Source: Paramyrothecium sp. XJ0827
Lineage: Eukaryota; Ascomycota; Sordariomycetes; Hypocreales; Stachybotryaceae
Reading direction: 5' to 3'
Length of the DNA: 64,000 bases
Assembly: GCA_020881915.1 (NCBI GenBank)
Contig: JAJFPB010000004.1
Location: forward strand, 4,278,001-4,342,000
Every line of letters begins with the position of its first letter. The first letter of the stretch is position 1. Below, piece by piece: positions 11,124 to 22,612 of the stretch. Made by a program: the position numbers and the translations under genes. Under the pieces are notes generated by a model. That model saw nothing but the letters and a program-made list of their open reading frames with translations. It did no database searches and was not told the DNA's origin.

Positions 11124-11380
11124 GTCAAGTCACTATTCCTTGCACCGATCATTTGCTACTCATGTGTCATTGATTGACAGGAAACCAAAGGTGACGCTGT
11201 CGGACGGCTGCCTCACACTGTCTACATTTAATACACCAACACCATATGTTAGTGCACCCTTGGCTAGTGCAATGCTAGAAGTATTGTAGAATGGAGTGTG
11301 ATATTTGAGGGGGATGGCTGCTCCGATGATTTCCGAGTCTTCCATGCAATACAATGCGCCACAAACAACCTGCAGCCAGC

Positions 11381-12446
11381 TCAAAAGATGGCCACACCAT
11401 TTGGGGGACTTGCTACGCCACCGGGAATCTGGATAAAGGTCAACACGCGTCGAAACAACAAATTCTTGCTTGCGACTCACATATAAAGGAACGCTGCTAA
11501 AGAAGAAGCTCCACCGCTTGCGCTTCTGGCACTCTTCGCTCAGCTTCTCAAGGTCAAACAGCTCGCCCATGGGCATGCCCCAGCCAGATAGGAGCCACTC
11601 GTGCAGCGAAAAGTCGCTGCTCTGGCTAGGCCAGGTCTCCACACTGGTCTGGTCTCCGACGATGGCCGCGAAGGCCTCGTCCCAGATCCAGCGCAGCGTC
11701 TCTTCCGAGGGCTCGAGCCCAATCGACGGCGGCGCAGCCATGGATGCTAAGCTCTCGCACTCCTCCGTGGAGAGTTGGTTGTACCCGCGTACGTAGCCAC
11801 TGCGGACGAAAAGGATGTCACCCTTCTTGAAAGTCGTTCCCTGGCTTGCGGCGATTTCTTTGAGGGTGGAGACGGGGATTTGCACGGGCTCAAAGGGTGT
11901 CACCTTGATGCCCTTGGCCTCAGCCCACGCAACATAATCCAGCAAGACGCCGCGGCCGACGATTCCTCCCCTCTCAACCCAAGCTTTGCAGGTCAGTCAC
12001 CTTGCGCATGTTCCAGAGCCGAGGGAACCCTTACCGTGAATGCCATTGACGCTCGAGCTCAAAAAGTCATCCAGCGTCTTCCCGTTGAAGTAAACCTTGT
12101 GCTTTTGATACCCATAGTGGCGCAGACCGTCCCATTGCGAGCTGCTCTGGGTGTTGATAGTGATGCAGTCGTCGTTGATGATTCGTGGCAGCTTGGGTTT
12201 GATGGTGTGCTCAATGGGTTGTCGACCAAAGCAGGGCCGCGAAAGGCGGTTCAACGGCCAATCTGTCGACACGCGGGTGCCATCAACAATTTCACGCGCC
12301 GCTTCTACCACGATTTCCGGGGTAAGCAAGTTTACTGTTCCGCATTCGTCGTCGTCGCCGAATAGTCCCCATGCATTGCCTGGAGGCCCGTCCTTGCGAA
12401 GAGGAAGTGCCTCGAAGGGAGGTCTAGTTGGGATTTGGGAGCCCAT
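11381..12446 (-). CDS. Putative cyclase (kynurenine formamidase-like, cyclase family)
   Basis: Three exons, 12446-12035, 11983-11481 and 11428-11381, give 320 residues. The introns are 51 bp (11984-12034) and 52 bp (11429-11480), with GTAAGG and GTGAGT donors. Splicing restores GIHAWVERGGIVGRGVLLDY and the closing IPGGVASPPNGVAIF, both typical of the family. The segment SQWDGLRH holds the Asp and His expected at the metal site of cyclase/formamidase proteins (PF04199). The N-terminus (LPLRKDGPPGNAWGLFG.DDECGTVN) matches fungal and bacterial members of about 320 residues, so the gene looks complete. Family members hydrolyse amides or cyclise small molecules in the cytosol; the substrate cannot be read from sequence. 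The start was chosen at the first true ATG, since codons ahead of it lack one. A zinc-cluster stub lies 260 bp beyond its 3' end. Confidence 0.82.
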
Positions 12447-14128
12447 TGTCAACTGTTAAATTTGGGGAATCAATTGAGACTGACGAAACTAGAAATCTGG
12501 GGAAGAGGCTTGAGGGGTCATAAGGCCATGAAGCCGTGTTGTCGCACAAACTTCCGTCGGTTAGTGCTCGTCAAAGCTCGGGTATAATACCCCGGACGAC
12601 GAGCTGTGGCTCTCAAGGAACCGCGTGGCTGTCATTGTTTGGCCATTCCACAAAGCGACTCCCCTGTTGTCGCTGTATCTTCTCCGCAACAGTGGGGGCC
12701 AAGTAGAGCTGGTGCTTCCGAGTGGTTCAATTGTTCGGCTCGGGTTTCTCCCCGTGGAGGGAAGGGGGTTATTTCCCGTCGGGTAATCCGAAATTATTTG
12801 ATCGGGTAATCTCCACCAATGGCAAAAGGTGCTTTTCCGAGACGCGACTCACGAGGACAATGCTCCACGACCGGTTAATCAATCTAATGGTTATTCAATT
12901 GTTCTAAATATTTATAGGCTAAACCGGCATAGCCGATCCGAGTTGGTTGTGGAAAGGATACAATAGCAGTACCCAAGAGTTCTTCAAATATGAGCAGTGG
13001 TCTCCTTTCTTTCACCGGGCAAAGCTGAGTGTGGCTCATCTATTACTACGATTTGTTTTACTTCCTGGCCTGAATAGACCTCCTTTTTCCTTCAACAGTG
13101 AGCGGTTGGATGTCAGTGAGGTGCAAACCAGGTATACACTATTCGTAGTCAGATATCCCGTGCTTGCCTCATTTTAATCACAGTCGAGCGTATACGGCTT
13201 GCTCGGTTCAAGGTAAAGTAAGACTGGATTGACCAGAGTGTTGAGTGGTATGCAATGCTTTCCTTTAAACATCGGGTCGGTGCATAATTCATCGCGTCAA
13301 GTACGGTAAAGGAACATCGTGGAATGTTTACGGCTACTGTTCGAGGCCATAGACCGCGGGACCCTGTCGTGGACAAAAATAGTGTAGCTTTTTTCTTTAG
13401 CTGAAACTGCTTACAGCTTTGGATTGAGTTGAAATTTCATCTGTTAGACTGATCAGGGGGCATTAGAGATTTATTAGTTTTACTATCCGATTACTGAAAT
13501 GGCAAACTTTAAAACCTACGTCTGGCCAATGTTTAACCTTTCCCAAATGAAACTTGGTGTTCCAAATATCTGAAGAAAGGAAAGAGACTTCTGTTACCTT
13601 GGACGATGTGATTCCTGTGAGTAGTCACCCAGTCATGGGACGTTATTGTGAAAATACCGCAAGAAATAGTAGATACGGAGATGAGCATCTTATTTGCAGG
13701 AAAAATTACATTCCATATATGTACAATCGTCCAAGTCTATCTAAATAATGGTATCCAATTGTTTATCTGCTCAAATTTAGATAGCTCATTGTTCAGCCTC
13801 CGCAAAAATCTTCGCAAAACTATTGTCTAGTGTTTTCTTTGAGCCAAGCGAGAACTGTTCGCTGTTTTTAACGAATCTAAGTATTGTATCAAAGCCTCAT
13901 ATTGCAAAAGGTGTTGAGCACTTTTACGGCTACGCTTTGGGAAAGGAAAGGAGTTATAGATAACAGAATCCTTGCAACACTGATTCATGCTTGGCAATAT
14001 GGAAGCGACATTGATCATCATCTGATTAAAGTTGAGAACCTCGCCAGAGATACATTGTCCGGTAATATGCTGAATCCGTAACTGCTGGACCTTGAGCTGG
14101 CGAGTCTGAACCTTGTCCAAACTACTAC
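12447..14128. other. Gene-free region upstream of the cyclase gene
   Basis: The 300 bp next to the cyclase start contain CCCCGTGG, AGGGAAGGGGG and a palindromic CGGGGTATTATACCC near 12581-12595, which could carry promoter elements. From about 12900 onward the DNA is AT-rich and no frame was supported. Confidence 0.3.
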
Positions 14129-14524
14129 TTAACAGCAGTAGCCCGGATGCCCATTCCTGCTCGTGGCAATGAAACCCCAAGGAGGATCGCAGCCATGACC
14201 ACCGGCCTGCAACTGAGCTCTGTTCACTTGGTAAATCCAACCTATGTTCGTTTTAGAAAATGTATCCTGCAAAATGAATCTAGGATGATCTTACCGTTTG
14301 CACACAAGCAGACTTGAGGAAGACAGCAGGTAGGCGAAGCACTAAAGGAAGTCTCAGTGCCTACACAGATTTGCGCAGCATGTGATAGAAGGGAAGACTC
14401 ACTGGTGATAACAGCCACTGGCAGTTTGACGACCTTCGAGGACTGCGCGGGCTTCTTCAGACTCGAGGGGGGCAGCGAGACCGAAGCTCACTGCCCCAAG
14501 GACAGCAAGATAAGTGAGCTTCAT
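14129..14524 (-). CDS. Small secreted cysteine-rich protein (effector-like)
   Basis: Three short exons, 14524-14403, 14341-14295 and 14241-14129, join to 93 codons plus stop. The introns are 61 and 53 bp with GTGAGT and GTAAGA donors and TTTAG and CATAG acceptors. The protein begins with a clear signal peptide (MKLTYLAVLGAVSFGLAA) and has a short acidic propeptide ending near EGR at 30-32. It carries eight Cys at residues 38, 46, 47, 52, 54, 74, 92 and 93, with CC pairs at 46-47 and at the C-terminus. Size, signal and paired Cys fit fungal secreted effector-like or antimicrobial-type proteins; I do not recognise the family. A TATA-like element lies about 100 bp upstream. No exon alone exceeds 41 codons, so ordinary ORF calling misses it. 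All three joins keep frame and end on a Cys-Cys-stop. Confidence 0.72.
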
Positions 14525-14620
14525 GCTTTCGGATGGATCAAGCGATCAAGTAAATTGAAGCCACTTGAGACCTGGAGTGAGGAAGGCCCACGACAGTAGA
14601 GCTTGGGGAACTCCATTGGC

Positions 14621-14629
14621 TTTATACAC
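14621..14629 (-). promoter_or_regulatory. TATA-like element of the small secreted protein gene
   Basis: On the minus strand the sequence reads GTGTATAAA about 97 bp before the ATG at 14524, the usual spacing for a fungal TATA box. It supports the spliced gene model downstream. Confidence 0.5.
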
Positions 14630-15654
14630 GAGAATATGCGGAGAAGAACAGTGCTGGCCGATATCACTACGTGATGCCTTCACCCCGCATTGTTAGACTG
14701 TTCCTGTGCTGTGAGGCACAGGCGGCACAGCAATGCGCTAGTCATGGTTCAGTATGCCCCCAACCTGTGAAATGCGTTGCTAATGAGTGACTGTATTGGC
14801 TAGAACTCAACGTCGGCTCTTTCTATATGCAATACAATCAATCTATTGCTTACAGCTTGCAGGTTTGTGTGGCTTGAAGTGTTATCAAACGCTTGGCATA
14901 AGCCTGGATTTGCATCCTTTTGGAAAGACGCAGAGGCATGTCATGAGCCGGGCAGTATTTCCCCTCATCTTTGCTTTGCGCGGATAGCCGGGAAAAGTTC
15001 TAATCAGCATTGCGCTGCTACTGCTGTTGTGTGGTTGCCTCGAGGCGGGGCAAGGTCAAAGTGGACGTTCGCTATGTAGACTTGAACCCTGACGGATGAC
15101 CTTCCTTCTTTGTATTCTTGCAACCTTTTTGCTTTACAATAGTTCGTTGAAGTCTTAAAGCATGCTTATATGCTTTGTTGACTAGCTTCTTTCAAGGTGC
15201 TTCACCTGCGGCACAGCAGGTGAACTGGGGTGGACGTCAAAGTCCATTTAAAGCGGCTGCAACCAGACGTGGCGCTGGAGCGGGGTATTACTGGAAATTG
15301 ACTATCTTGAACAATATGACCTATGCTACCTCCATTTTGTTCGTTCAACTGCTTCTCAAGGAGGTCACTGTAGTGATTGACGTTGGGATCTCCTCGACAA
15401 GGGCAAGACTAGCGGCAATCTCGATCGTGGCGAAAGCCCGTACGAAAGGTTCACCGGCTTCGGACATGTTACGTGTAGAGGTGTCCCTGGACGCAAAGTC
15501 TCAAATTGTATGTGTCTCCCCTTATTGCATGGACCGGGTTCTGCTTGTGGTTAGATCAACCTTTGCCCATTCAATTCGTGCCCTCGTACCTTGTCAGATT
15601 TCACTAGAATTTGTACAGACAAAGAATACTTTGGGTGTTTGAAAAAGAAGAATA
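14630..15654. other. Gene-free region
   Basis: No supported gene. A 155-codon plus-strand frame from 15175 begins at TTG, lacks an early ATG and has no recognisable motif. The minus strand is interrupted by stops. Confidence 0.35.
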
Positions 15655-16992
15655 CTAGATTTCATGGTCTGGATACATCTCTTGTAGCACCCACCATCCT
15701 GATGAAGGCATAACCCTAGATCCCTGAGTATCCAGCACAGCTGTACCGACAATACCGCCAACAAGGATTGCTTGAGTAGCGTCGCCTCTGTCATCGCGGA
15801 TATTCAGCGGTGCTTTTGTTAGAGCCGCAGGGACTTCCTTTTGATCAACCATAGGAAACATGATCCCGTCTAGCACCAGAATTTTCGCCTGGTCTTGAGG
15901 TAAAAAGTAATCTTCCTCTAGTTCCTGGGCTGTGAACTTTTGTTGGGGTTGGCCGTCGGCCTTCCACCAGCAGAATGCAGTCAGCCACCCAGATAGCGAC
16001 ACAATGTTAGTAGAGCCATGTTCGCCGCCGGCGTGACACGTGGACATCCAGAAGTCCTGGACCACACTGTCGTCGGGAGTATCAAAACTTAAAATCATGT
16101 GCTTGATCACCGTGCACACACATCACCACCAGGCGATGCCTTCGTCATGGCCAAGGTCTGCGATACGCTCTGCCTTTTTCAACAGAGCAACCCAATCCTC
16201 TCGTTCCCCGTGTAGTGTCACAGAAGGGAAGCCACAAGCGATGAGAACATCGTATTCAAAGTACTGACGCATGGTCCCGAGGAGCATGATTGCGGCAGTT
16301 ATACTGTCTGTCACTGTTGTTGTCGTGAAGGTCGGCAGTAACCGATCGGCGATGGTCTCATCGACTAGGTTCTGATGGACCAAGTCATACACACCACGAC
16401 CATCGAGTTCAGCGATGGACTGCACTTGGTTTCGAAGATCTAACGTGAGCGCTCTTTTCCCACGGTGAGCGACGAAGCTTCCCCGGAGATTCTCGGCATT
16501 ACCATTGACGAAGAAGCTGAGCTGGGCTAAGATTGCCAGCCACACGTCGTCCGGACGCAGCTCGAGGCGCAAATCATGCTGGAACGCTCGGATAATCGTC
16601 TCCACAAACCCATTCGAGTGTGGCGTGACCACAAGTCTCCCACGAGAGGATGTATCAAGGGTCGGGCGCAGAGATGCATTGTAAGAAACACTCTTCAGCA
16701 GCTCATTGTGGCTTTGTACAGTGGGGTCAGAATTCCATCTGCTTACTATGGACCTCAATATGAATTCTCCGGAATAAATTTGCAAACTCTACCTCGCTCT
16801 GCCAGGCAGATATCGGATTACTGTGTCGACGGCACTCACGGCAATTCGATCGCCCAATGTATTGTCGGTCAAAGCTTTGGCACATCCCGCCGAGCGAAAC
16901 TGGTCACCTTGCAAGGAGAACATACACGGGGCATCGGCACAGACGTGCCCAAAGGGGTGCTCTTGGAAGCTCTTGTTAAAATAATTACCCAT
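15655..16992 (-). pseudogene. DUF4419-family protein with one in-frame TGA
   Basis: Exons 16992-16793 and 16738-15655 join over a 54-bp intron (16739-16792; GTAGAG...GCAG), restoring GRAR-WNSDPTVQ. The frame is 427 codons with a single internal TGA at 16123-16125. Blocks such as NGFVETIIRAFQHDLRLELRPDDVWLAILAQL, given here only in part as RPDDVWLAILAQL, then FDTPDDSVVQDFW, CHAGG, SGWLTAFC and the closing SGWW are characteristic of DUF4419 proteins, whose role is unknown. The region around the stop aligns without length change to the family as I recall it, so the TGA most simply replaces an Arg or Trp codon. Alternatives are a sequencing error, or an unusual 39-42-bp intron across the site. 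The start is uncertain; the first ATG of the exon was used. Confidence 0.6.
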
Positions 16993-17301
16993 GTCGAAGA
17001 TGGCAATGCCGATGAGCCCCAAGGTACCAAAGGCAGATGTGTTATAAAGATGGTAAGATCACATCATGAGTAGCAATCGTCATCATCATCAGAGAACTAA
17101 CAAAATCTGGAGTCTTTCGGTATATCGGACGGTATTGAACGCTTAGTACCTAGTTCGTTAGATAGCTGCTCAAACTGCTGGATTACCTCAGTACTACAGC
17201 AAACTGTGTTCTCGTCGATTCTATGACGGGCCATGTCAATCAGGCCAACGGACCTCGTGGTACGCCCTTCGGCGGATCAATGATTCCACAGAAGTGGTTT
17301 C

Positions 17302-18570
17302 TAGCTGGCGTGCTGCCCAATATGCTTGTTGTGTCAACAACTGGTAAGCATACGAAGAGAAGCATACAAGCGACAAGTTGGGAGCCGTCGGCAGACCGGA
17401 GAGTAGATCGCGGGCTCTTCTTCGCCCCTGGCTTGGAATTGGAGCGGCAAAACCCAGCAGGTGAATGGCAGACAATTGTCCCAGGCAGTCCATCTGATTG
17501 TAAGTGACAAAGCTGCTGGAGGTGTTCAACTAACCAACCAAATTTAGCTGCTGGCTATGTGTCTGGACTAGTCGCTTATCTTCATGGTCTCCCATCGCCT
17601 TGGCAGGATGATCTTCGACAGCCTGCCAATGTCTTTCAAAATATCCGCTATCTTTCTAGACCGATTCCCGTTGTTCGTAGCGGCAGAGTCTGTGTTGGCA
17701 CCGGAGATTGCGAATACCACCGATACGGTAATGTCGCATCTACTGGCAACGCAGCAAGACAGCTAACTGTGAAGTACAGAGCAAGCGGACTACAACCCGG
17801 AAACTATTTGGAATGGAAACAATGGTCGAGCAAGTTGTTCGCTAGAGTCTGCAACACATACAGACCAGCTTTGTAGGGATGTTGTACGTATCCAAATGCA
17901 GTTGCACTCATCATTTGCTAACACATTCATAGCTTGCGGGTATACCATCACCTGGAGAGCTAGACTCATGAAATCCTCCTGGTCCTGGCTCTAATGGAAA
18001 CGAAGGTGGAATTGAGTGGAATGAGGGTGATCCAGGCCCAACCTGCACAGAATCATGTGGGACTGTTTGTCGAGGGTACTACTGCGTACCACAACCTACT
18101 GGCAAACCTCCAGACCACGGTGACCCCGTCAACGAAGAGAGTGGGGATGATAAACCAGAGCCCGACTACAGTCACATTGCTCCTTGTTTTTTTGCGAGAT
18201 TTTGGGTATGGACCGAGCTCGTGCCCACGAATCAGACTGGACGAGCATTCGCAATGACAAGGGTCAGTATGATGGTTTTCCTGGAGTCTGTGGGAGTTTA
18301 ACAGTAAGTTGTCACATTATGACTTTGTCCCCATCGCCGATTGCAGCAAGTTTCTTTCCGCTAACGAAAGCAGTGGTGTGAAAACAACATTTCATTCAAC
18401 TTCGTCGACTACTGCGGGGCGAGTGAGTTGGATTGCGCCCGTGCCTATTCTGGTAGTATCACCAATGAAGACCTCTATGATGCAAATGAGCCTTGGAGTT
18501 CGTTCATCCCCTTCTTTCCTTGATCACCACTCGAGTACTGACGAGATAATCCAGTTGGTGTTCGGTTCCG
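17302..18570 (+). pseudogene. Decayed subtilase-like gene with a Cys-rich C-terminal region
   Basis: Exons up to 17499, then 17548-17727, 17780-17883 and from 17933, join in frame over introns of 48-52 bp. The first part (LPNMLVVST, GLFFAPG, GYVSGLVAYL) fits the end of an S8 subtilisin-like catalytic domain. The GTS loop that should carry the catalytic Ser reads GSPSDSAG, so the site looks altered, and the Asp and His parts upstream are absent. An in-frame TGA at 17969 follows ELDS. The frame continues through a segment with paired Cys (CTESCGTVCRGYYCVP). It shifts at a T7 run near 18187-18193, and a later segment (WCENNISFNFVDYCG) has two more TGA codons. Truncation, a lost active site and several stops argue for a pseudogene. 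Confidence 0.45.
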
Positions 18571-20034
18571 CGCCTAAAGCCTTCCAAGGGGTGGCGAAAC
18601 GAATTTGGGGTTGCCTCTTGTGGAGCAATACCTGGCAATTACAGATTGTTCGTTCACTTCAGGTCTAAATGGTAGGCGATGCTATACAAATCTCTATGGT
18701 GGATACATCCTGGATGAGGACAATTGTTCAGAGGTTGAAGCGCGTAATATCTGCTTGGAAGCCGGAGCGCTTGGACACGAAAACTTTTCGCAGATAAGCA
18801 GGGCCGAAGCGGCCAGGTGCCATGCAGGGAACTGTTGAGGTCTTGTGAAGATTGTGTAAAGGGTTCTGTGGTCAACGTGGTATGAGATTGGCTTCTCACC
18901 CAACTCTCTGCGCGCCATGCACCGTACCTAGACCTGATTAGTTACAATCGCAGGAGTTTCTGTTTCACTGGGAATATATTGCAATGAAAATCATCATGAG
19001 GCAGTTTTCAATTCAAAGATAGCATGCCTCCTATAAACTGTTCCAAATAATGACTACAAGAACTGTGACTCCATTTCTAAAATTGTGAAGCTTTCGATGA
19101 CCTACTGCAATGCTTTGCTGCGCGACTTGAGCTCGAGCCGCCGTCTTCTTAGCAAGAATATAATCTAGCAGATGTCTCTTGTAGTTGCCAAATGAGCTTT
19201 GGTACATTGAAGTGAATCGCAGTGCTGGCAGTCGGTACGCCTAAGCCAGTCGTGGCAATGCCGAATAATTAGTGAAATTGACAGACTACATTCGAGCGAC
19301 GTCACATAAACGTTTGTGCATTGGCAGGCAGTTTTTGCTCGCTATGACGACATCTGTTTGTGAAATTCGACGCACATCATCTCCGGTATCCCTGTATAGG
19401 GGCAGAAGCCTGTTTGTGAGATCAAGTTTTTCCTCGACAGAGGCAAGCATGTTTTGAGCTTACGAAAGTGGAATACCTGATATCGTGTGCCTTTCGCTTC
19501 AGCAGGAACAGTACATCTGATAAACAACGCAATCAAACCCTGTCACGCAGTTTTGTGGTCGCAATACTTTTTACGAATTTACCTGGGCGACCAAGCGTCT
19601 CATGACTTCTTCCACGCAAGATTGCTTGGCCCCCAAGCATGGTTTGAATGTCAGTCTCGTAGTTGCGTCGAGGTATGCATAGAGAATTTTCCGTCACAGA
19701 GTTTTGCACAAGACTGCGATTTGCTGTACGAGATGACACCAATTGTTCCACAAGCCCTGTTGTTTCGTCACACATCTGACAACATAAGCATTGGCACGCA
19801 GTTCGTCCGCCATGACAACACGTACCATCACTGCGCAACCCATACTCTTGTTGCTGAAAGAAGCTTCGATTCACTTCCGCAGGGGCTTCTTAAATACGTC
19901 TAGATTTGAGCCATGAGCTGTCACGATATGTCATCCTTCTAGTCAACGTCAATCGTACGCCAACCACTTCTTCAGGAGAATTTTGAAACGATCTCATACT
20001 TTCAAGCAGCATACCTCCCACCTTACTGCCCTGC
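18571..20034. other. Gene-free region, possibly with more decayed sequence
   Basis: A 78-codon plus-strand frame (18605-18838) containing several Cys directly follows the subtilase-like relic and may be part of it. The 138-codon frame at 19487 has no domain or signal and was not accepted. Otherwise nothing was supported. Confidence 0.3.
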
Positions 20035-20484
20035 ATGTGCAAGTTTGGACTCTTCGTGGTCCTCTGTGGTTGCAAAGACTGGAACTGCAAAATGCGTACT
20101 ACGCAGGTCAACGACACGGACGGGCACCACACAGGCCACGTTAACACAATACATGGCTGCTACCGGAACGGGCCCATGTGCATCAACCACTTCATCAACA
20201 ATGACCCACATCGGCTTCTAGTCAGGTGGGGCATGAACCCAAGCAATGGTAACAGCACGCAGGACTGCAAGGACGCGACCTACAAGGTCGTTAGCTCCCG
20301 GAACGATACGGTCGTCTGCGGTGACTGCAATGCAATATGTGACCAGCGGTGCAAGACGCCGGAAGGCGCCAGGAACATCAAGGAGGAGAAGCGATCCAAA
20401 ACGTCCAAGTCCCAGAAGAATGCCGCGCCAGCGAGCTACCCATTTCTGCCTACTGGGGATGCTCCTCATCCACCCACGGGCTAA
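20035..20484 (+). CDS. Hypothetical cysteine- and histidine-rich small protein
   Basis: A 149-codon frame opens at an ATG with MCKFGLFVVLCGCKDW and holds 13 Cys in the first 110 residues, including pairs such as VVCGDCNAICDQRC, followed by a Lys/Arg-rich stretch (RNIKEEKRSKTSKSQKN) and a Pro-rich end. The start resembles a loose group of small fungal proteins that begin with Met-Cys and contain Cys/His knuckles, which suggests metal binding without secretion, since no proper signal peptide is present. This is an impression from composition only. No neighbour, promoter or intron supports it, and competing frames exist on both strands. Confidence 0.3.
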   Translation: MCKFGLFVVLCGCKDWNCKMRTTQVNDTDGHHTGHVNTIHGCYRNGPMCINHFINNDPHRLLVRWGMNPSNGNSTQDCKDATYKVVSSRNDTVVCGDCNAICDQRCKTPEGARNIKEEKRSKTSKSQKNAAPASYPFLPTGDAPHPPTG

Positions 20485-21547
20485 TGGAGCTGAGCTTCAT
20501 CATCAACTTTCACCGCTCGTGACGCCCAAGAGACCTGTAAGGGAAATGCTCTTGCGACATTGCAAAGGCTGTCGGTGGAAGAAGCAACGAGGGCGGGGGA
20601 GGGAGGTCTCTTCTTTTCATCTGTGCATGATCACATAGATGGCCAATATTCCTAATTCAGAAGCGCGGTAGCGCAATAATCCTTGAAACAAAACCAACCA
20701 AACCCCTGCAGACAGCTTCAGCGTGATCAATGTGCTAACTTTCGGTAAGCGCACGTCTCGGCGGAGAGCCGAAACCTGCAATTTCACCGCGGCCAAGACT
20801 GCTGATTCGTTGGCCGAGCTTCCCGAACACTCCATAATTTTAGCTTTCCCCATGCGATTCTGCTCGCTGAGCACGAATTGCCAACTAAGCTAGCCCAGTT
20901 AGGAACCCCATATAATGCGTGAGTGGTGGAATTCACGAGGTCCTCTTGCACCGGCAGTAGTTGGGTGGGCGCACTCACTTCCTGAGGTAAATGTGGCCCG
21001 GCCAGAATTCGCACGAAGACTCACACCCCTTTCTGACGTTTCCAATAAATATGGTCTTTATGGGATGACAGGTCAGCTCTGCCGGCCAGGCACCTGTTTG
21101 ATATAAATGGTTAGATTGAGCACGGAGCTCCGTCTCCGACGCGGCCTCCTTGATAGGCAGCCAAATCGCCCCTGGCTAAGTATATTTGATCTTGGCTAAG
21201 ACGGGGGGTTATATGCACCCCGGACGAGAAATACGCCTAGAAGCGAACTACCGAGCGCTGGTGCGGACCGAATGAGGTTGTGTGCGAAATGTTGCAAGGA
21301 TACTCTCGGCCATCTACCCCGGAATCGTTTCCTCCGGTGGGTCGGTTTCACCAAATGCCTCTCCTCTCATCAAAGCATGTGGTGGGTTAGGCTTGCTCAC
21401 AACAACGCACTTCGGGTCAATGATGTGTCGGTCTTTGATACAAGATGTTGGATAAATAGAGTTGTTGATCGTCCATCAAAATCGTGAAGGATCAGAGCCA
21501 GGGCTTGAATCATTGACAATAACCGAAGAGCTTGACAACTTTACATC
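20485..21547. other. Upstream region of the beta-helix gene
   Basis: No gene supported. Possible TATA elements are GATATAAAT near 21099-21107 and GATAAATAG near 21451-21459; the latter is about 90 bp before the ATG at 21548 and is the better candidate. Confidence 0.35.
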
Positions 21548-22612
21548 ATGATTGGATCATTCCTTGCAACGACGGTGCTCGCACTCGTCTCTGTGGCCAA
21601 CGCGCAGTGCGGTGCTGGCACCCCAGACGCGCGCGTCACCGGCTCTGGCAGCTCCTTCGTCGCAACTCGCGGTTCAAACCAGGTCTACTCCGGATCTGAC
21701 TACCGCGCCGCCATCCAAGCTGCCGTAGACTCTATCGGCTCTGGCCAGCGTGTTTCGGTTATTGCCTCTGGATCTATTGGTGCTAATACCATCACCATTG
21801 GCAGCGGGAAGATCTTTGAGGGCTGCGGCACCATTAATGTCTCCAACCGCAGCGGCCGCGGTGCCATCGAGTCAGTCAACACCAACGACGTTTCTATTCC
21901 GTACCTTACCATGACTGGTAACCCCTACTTTGGCCTGCGATTCTATGGAACCCGCAACCTGAACCTGGGCCGCATTACCTTGAACCTCAGTGGTGGCCTG
22001 GGCATCCGCTTCGACCGTGACGCTGCAGCCAACACCAACGTGCGCATGGACGTCATCACCGTCACCGGTGCTAGCAGCCACGCCGTCGAGACCTGGAACA
22101 TCGACGGCCTCAACATCAACCAGGTCATTGCCCGAAACGTGGGTGAGTCTGGACTGCTGCTCCAGGCAACCACCAACGCCAACGTCGGCCTCGTCGACGG
22201 CAACAACGTCGGAGCCGGCACCGGTTACGGTACTCTCCGCATGGCCAACAGGAACGGCAGGAATCCCAACGGCAACTACAACACCAACGTCTACGTCAAC
22301 AGGGTCGTTTCTCGTGGCGGCGGCCGTGGTGTCTTCTGTGTCTCGGAGTCCGGAGGTGTTGTCATCACCACCGTTGACCTCGCCAGCAACGGCAACAACG
22401 CCGTCCTTATCGAGAACTGCTATAACGTTTCTATCCGCGGCGGCACCGTCAATGGAGGAGGCGAGGTCCGCCTGGCTGCTCGCAGCGAGTTCGCCAACAA
22501 TCGCGACATTTGGATCACCCTGAGGGTGGACGGAACCTCTGTCCGCGAATCCCCCTGCGGCGACAACACCAACTGGACTCTGACGGGCAATGGCGCTAGG
22601 ACCATTTGTTAA
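21548..22612 (+). CDS. Secreted right-handed beta-helix protein (pectin lyase fold)
   Basis: A single exon encodes 354 residues. Residues 1-20 are a signal peptide ending ANA-Q. The rest is a chain of short strand-turn repeats rich in Asn, Gly, Val and Thr (for example NTNDVSIPYLTMTGNPYFGL, NVRMDVITVTGASSHAVE and NVYVNRVVSRGGGRGVFC), the pattern of a parallel beta-helix as in pectate lyases and related secreted proteins. Cys residues near both ends could close the helix. No catalytic set of a known polysaccharide lyase or GH28 family could be identified, so substrate and enzymatic activity are open; plant or microbial polysaccharide is the likely target. Codon use is strongly GC-biased at third positions, which suggests high expression and contrasts with the decayed genes to the left. 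Confidence 0.78.
   Translation: MIGSFLATTVLALVSVANAQCGAGTPDARVTGSGSSFVATRGSNQVYSGSDYRAAIQAAVDSIGSGQRVSVIASGSIGANTITIGSGKIFEGCGTINVSNRSGRGAIESVNTNDVSIPYLTMTGNPYFGLRFYGTRNLNLGRITLNLSGGLGIRFDRDAAANTNVRMDVITVTGASSHAVETWNIDGLNINQVIARNVGESGLLLQATTNANVGLVDGNNVGAGTGYGTLRMANRNGRNPNGNYNTNVYVNRVVSRGGGRGVFCVSESGGVVITTVDLASNGNNAVLIENCYNVSIRGGTVNGGGEVRLAARSEFANNRDIWITLRVDGTSVRESPCGDNTNWTLTGNGARTIC

Noticed and set aside
13827..14240. 137-codon minus-strand open frame
   Set aside because: It overlaps the third exon of the small secreted protein in another frame and has no signal, domain or ATG context; the spliced model explains the sequence better.
15175..15642. 155-codon plus-strand open frame
   Set aside because: It begins at TTG, the first ATG is far inside, and composition and context give no support.
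19487..19903. 138-codon plus-strand open frame
   Set aside because: No signal peptide, domain or homology-like block, and a competing frame of similar size exists on the other strand.
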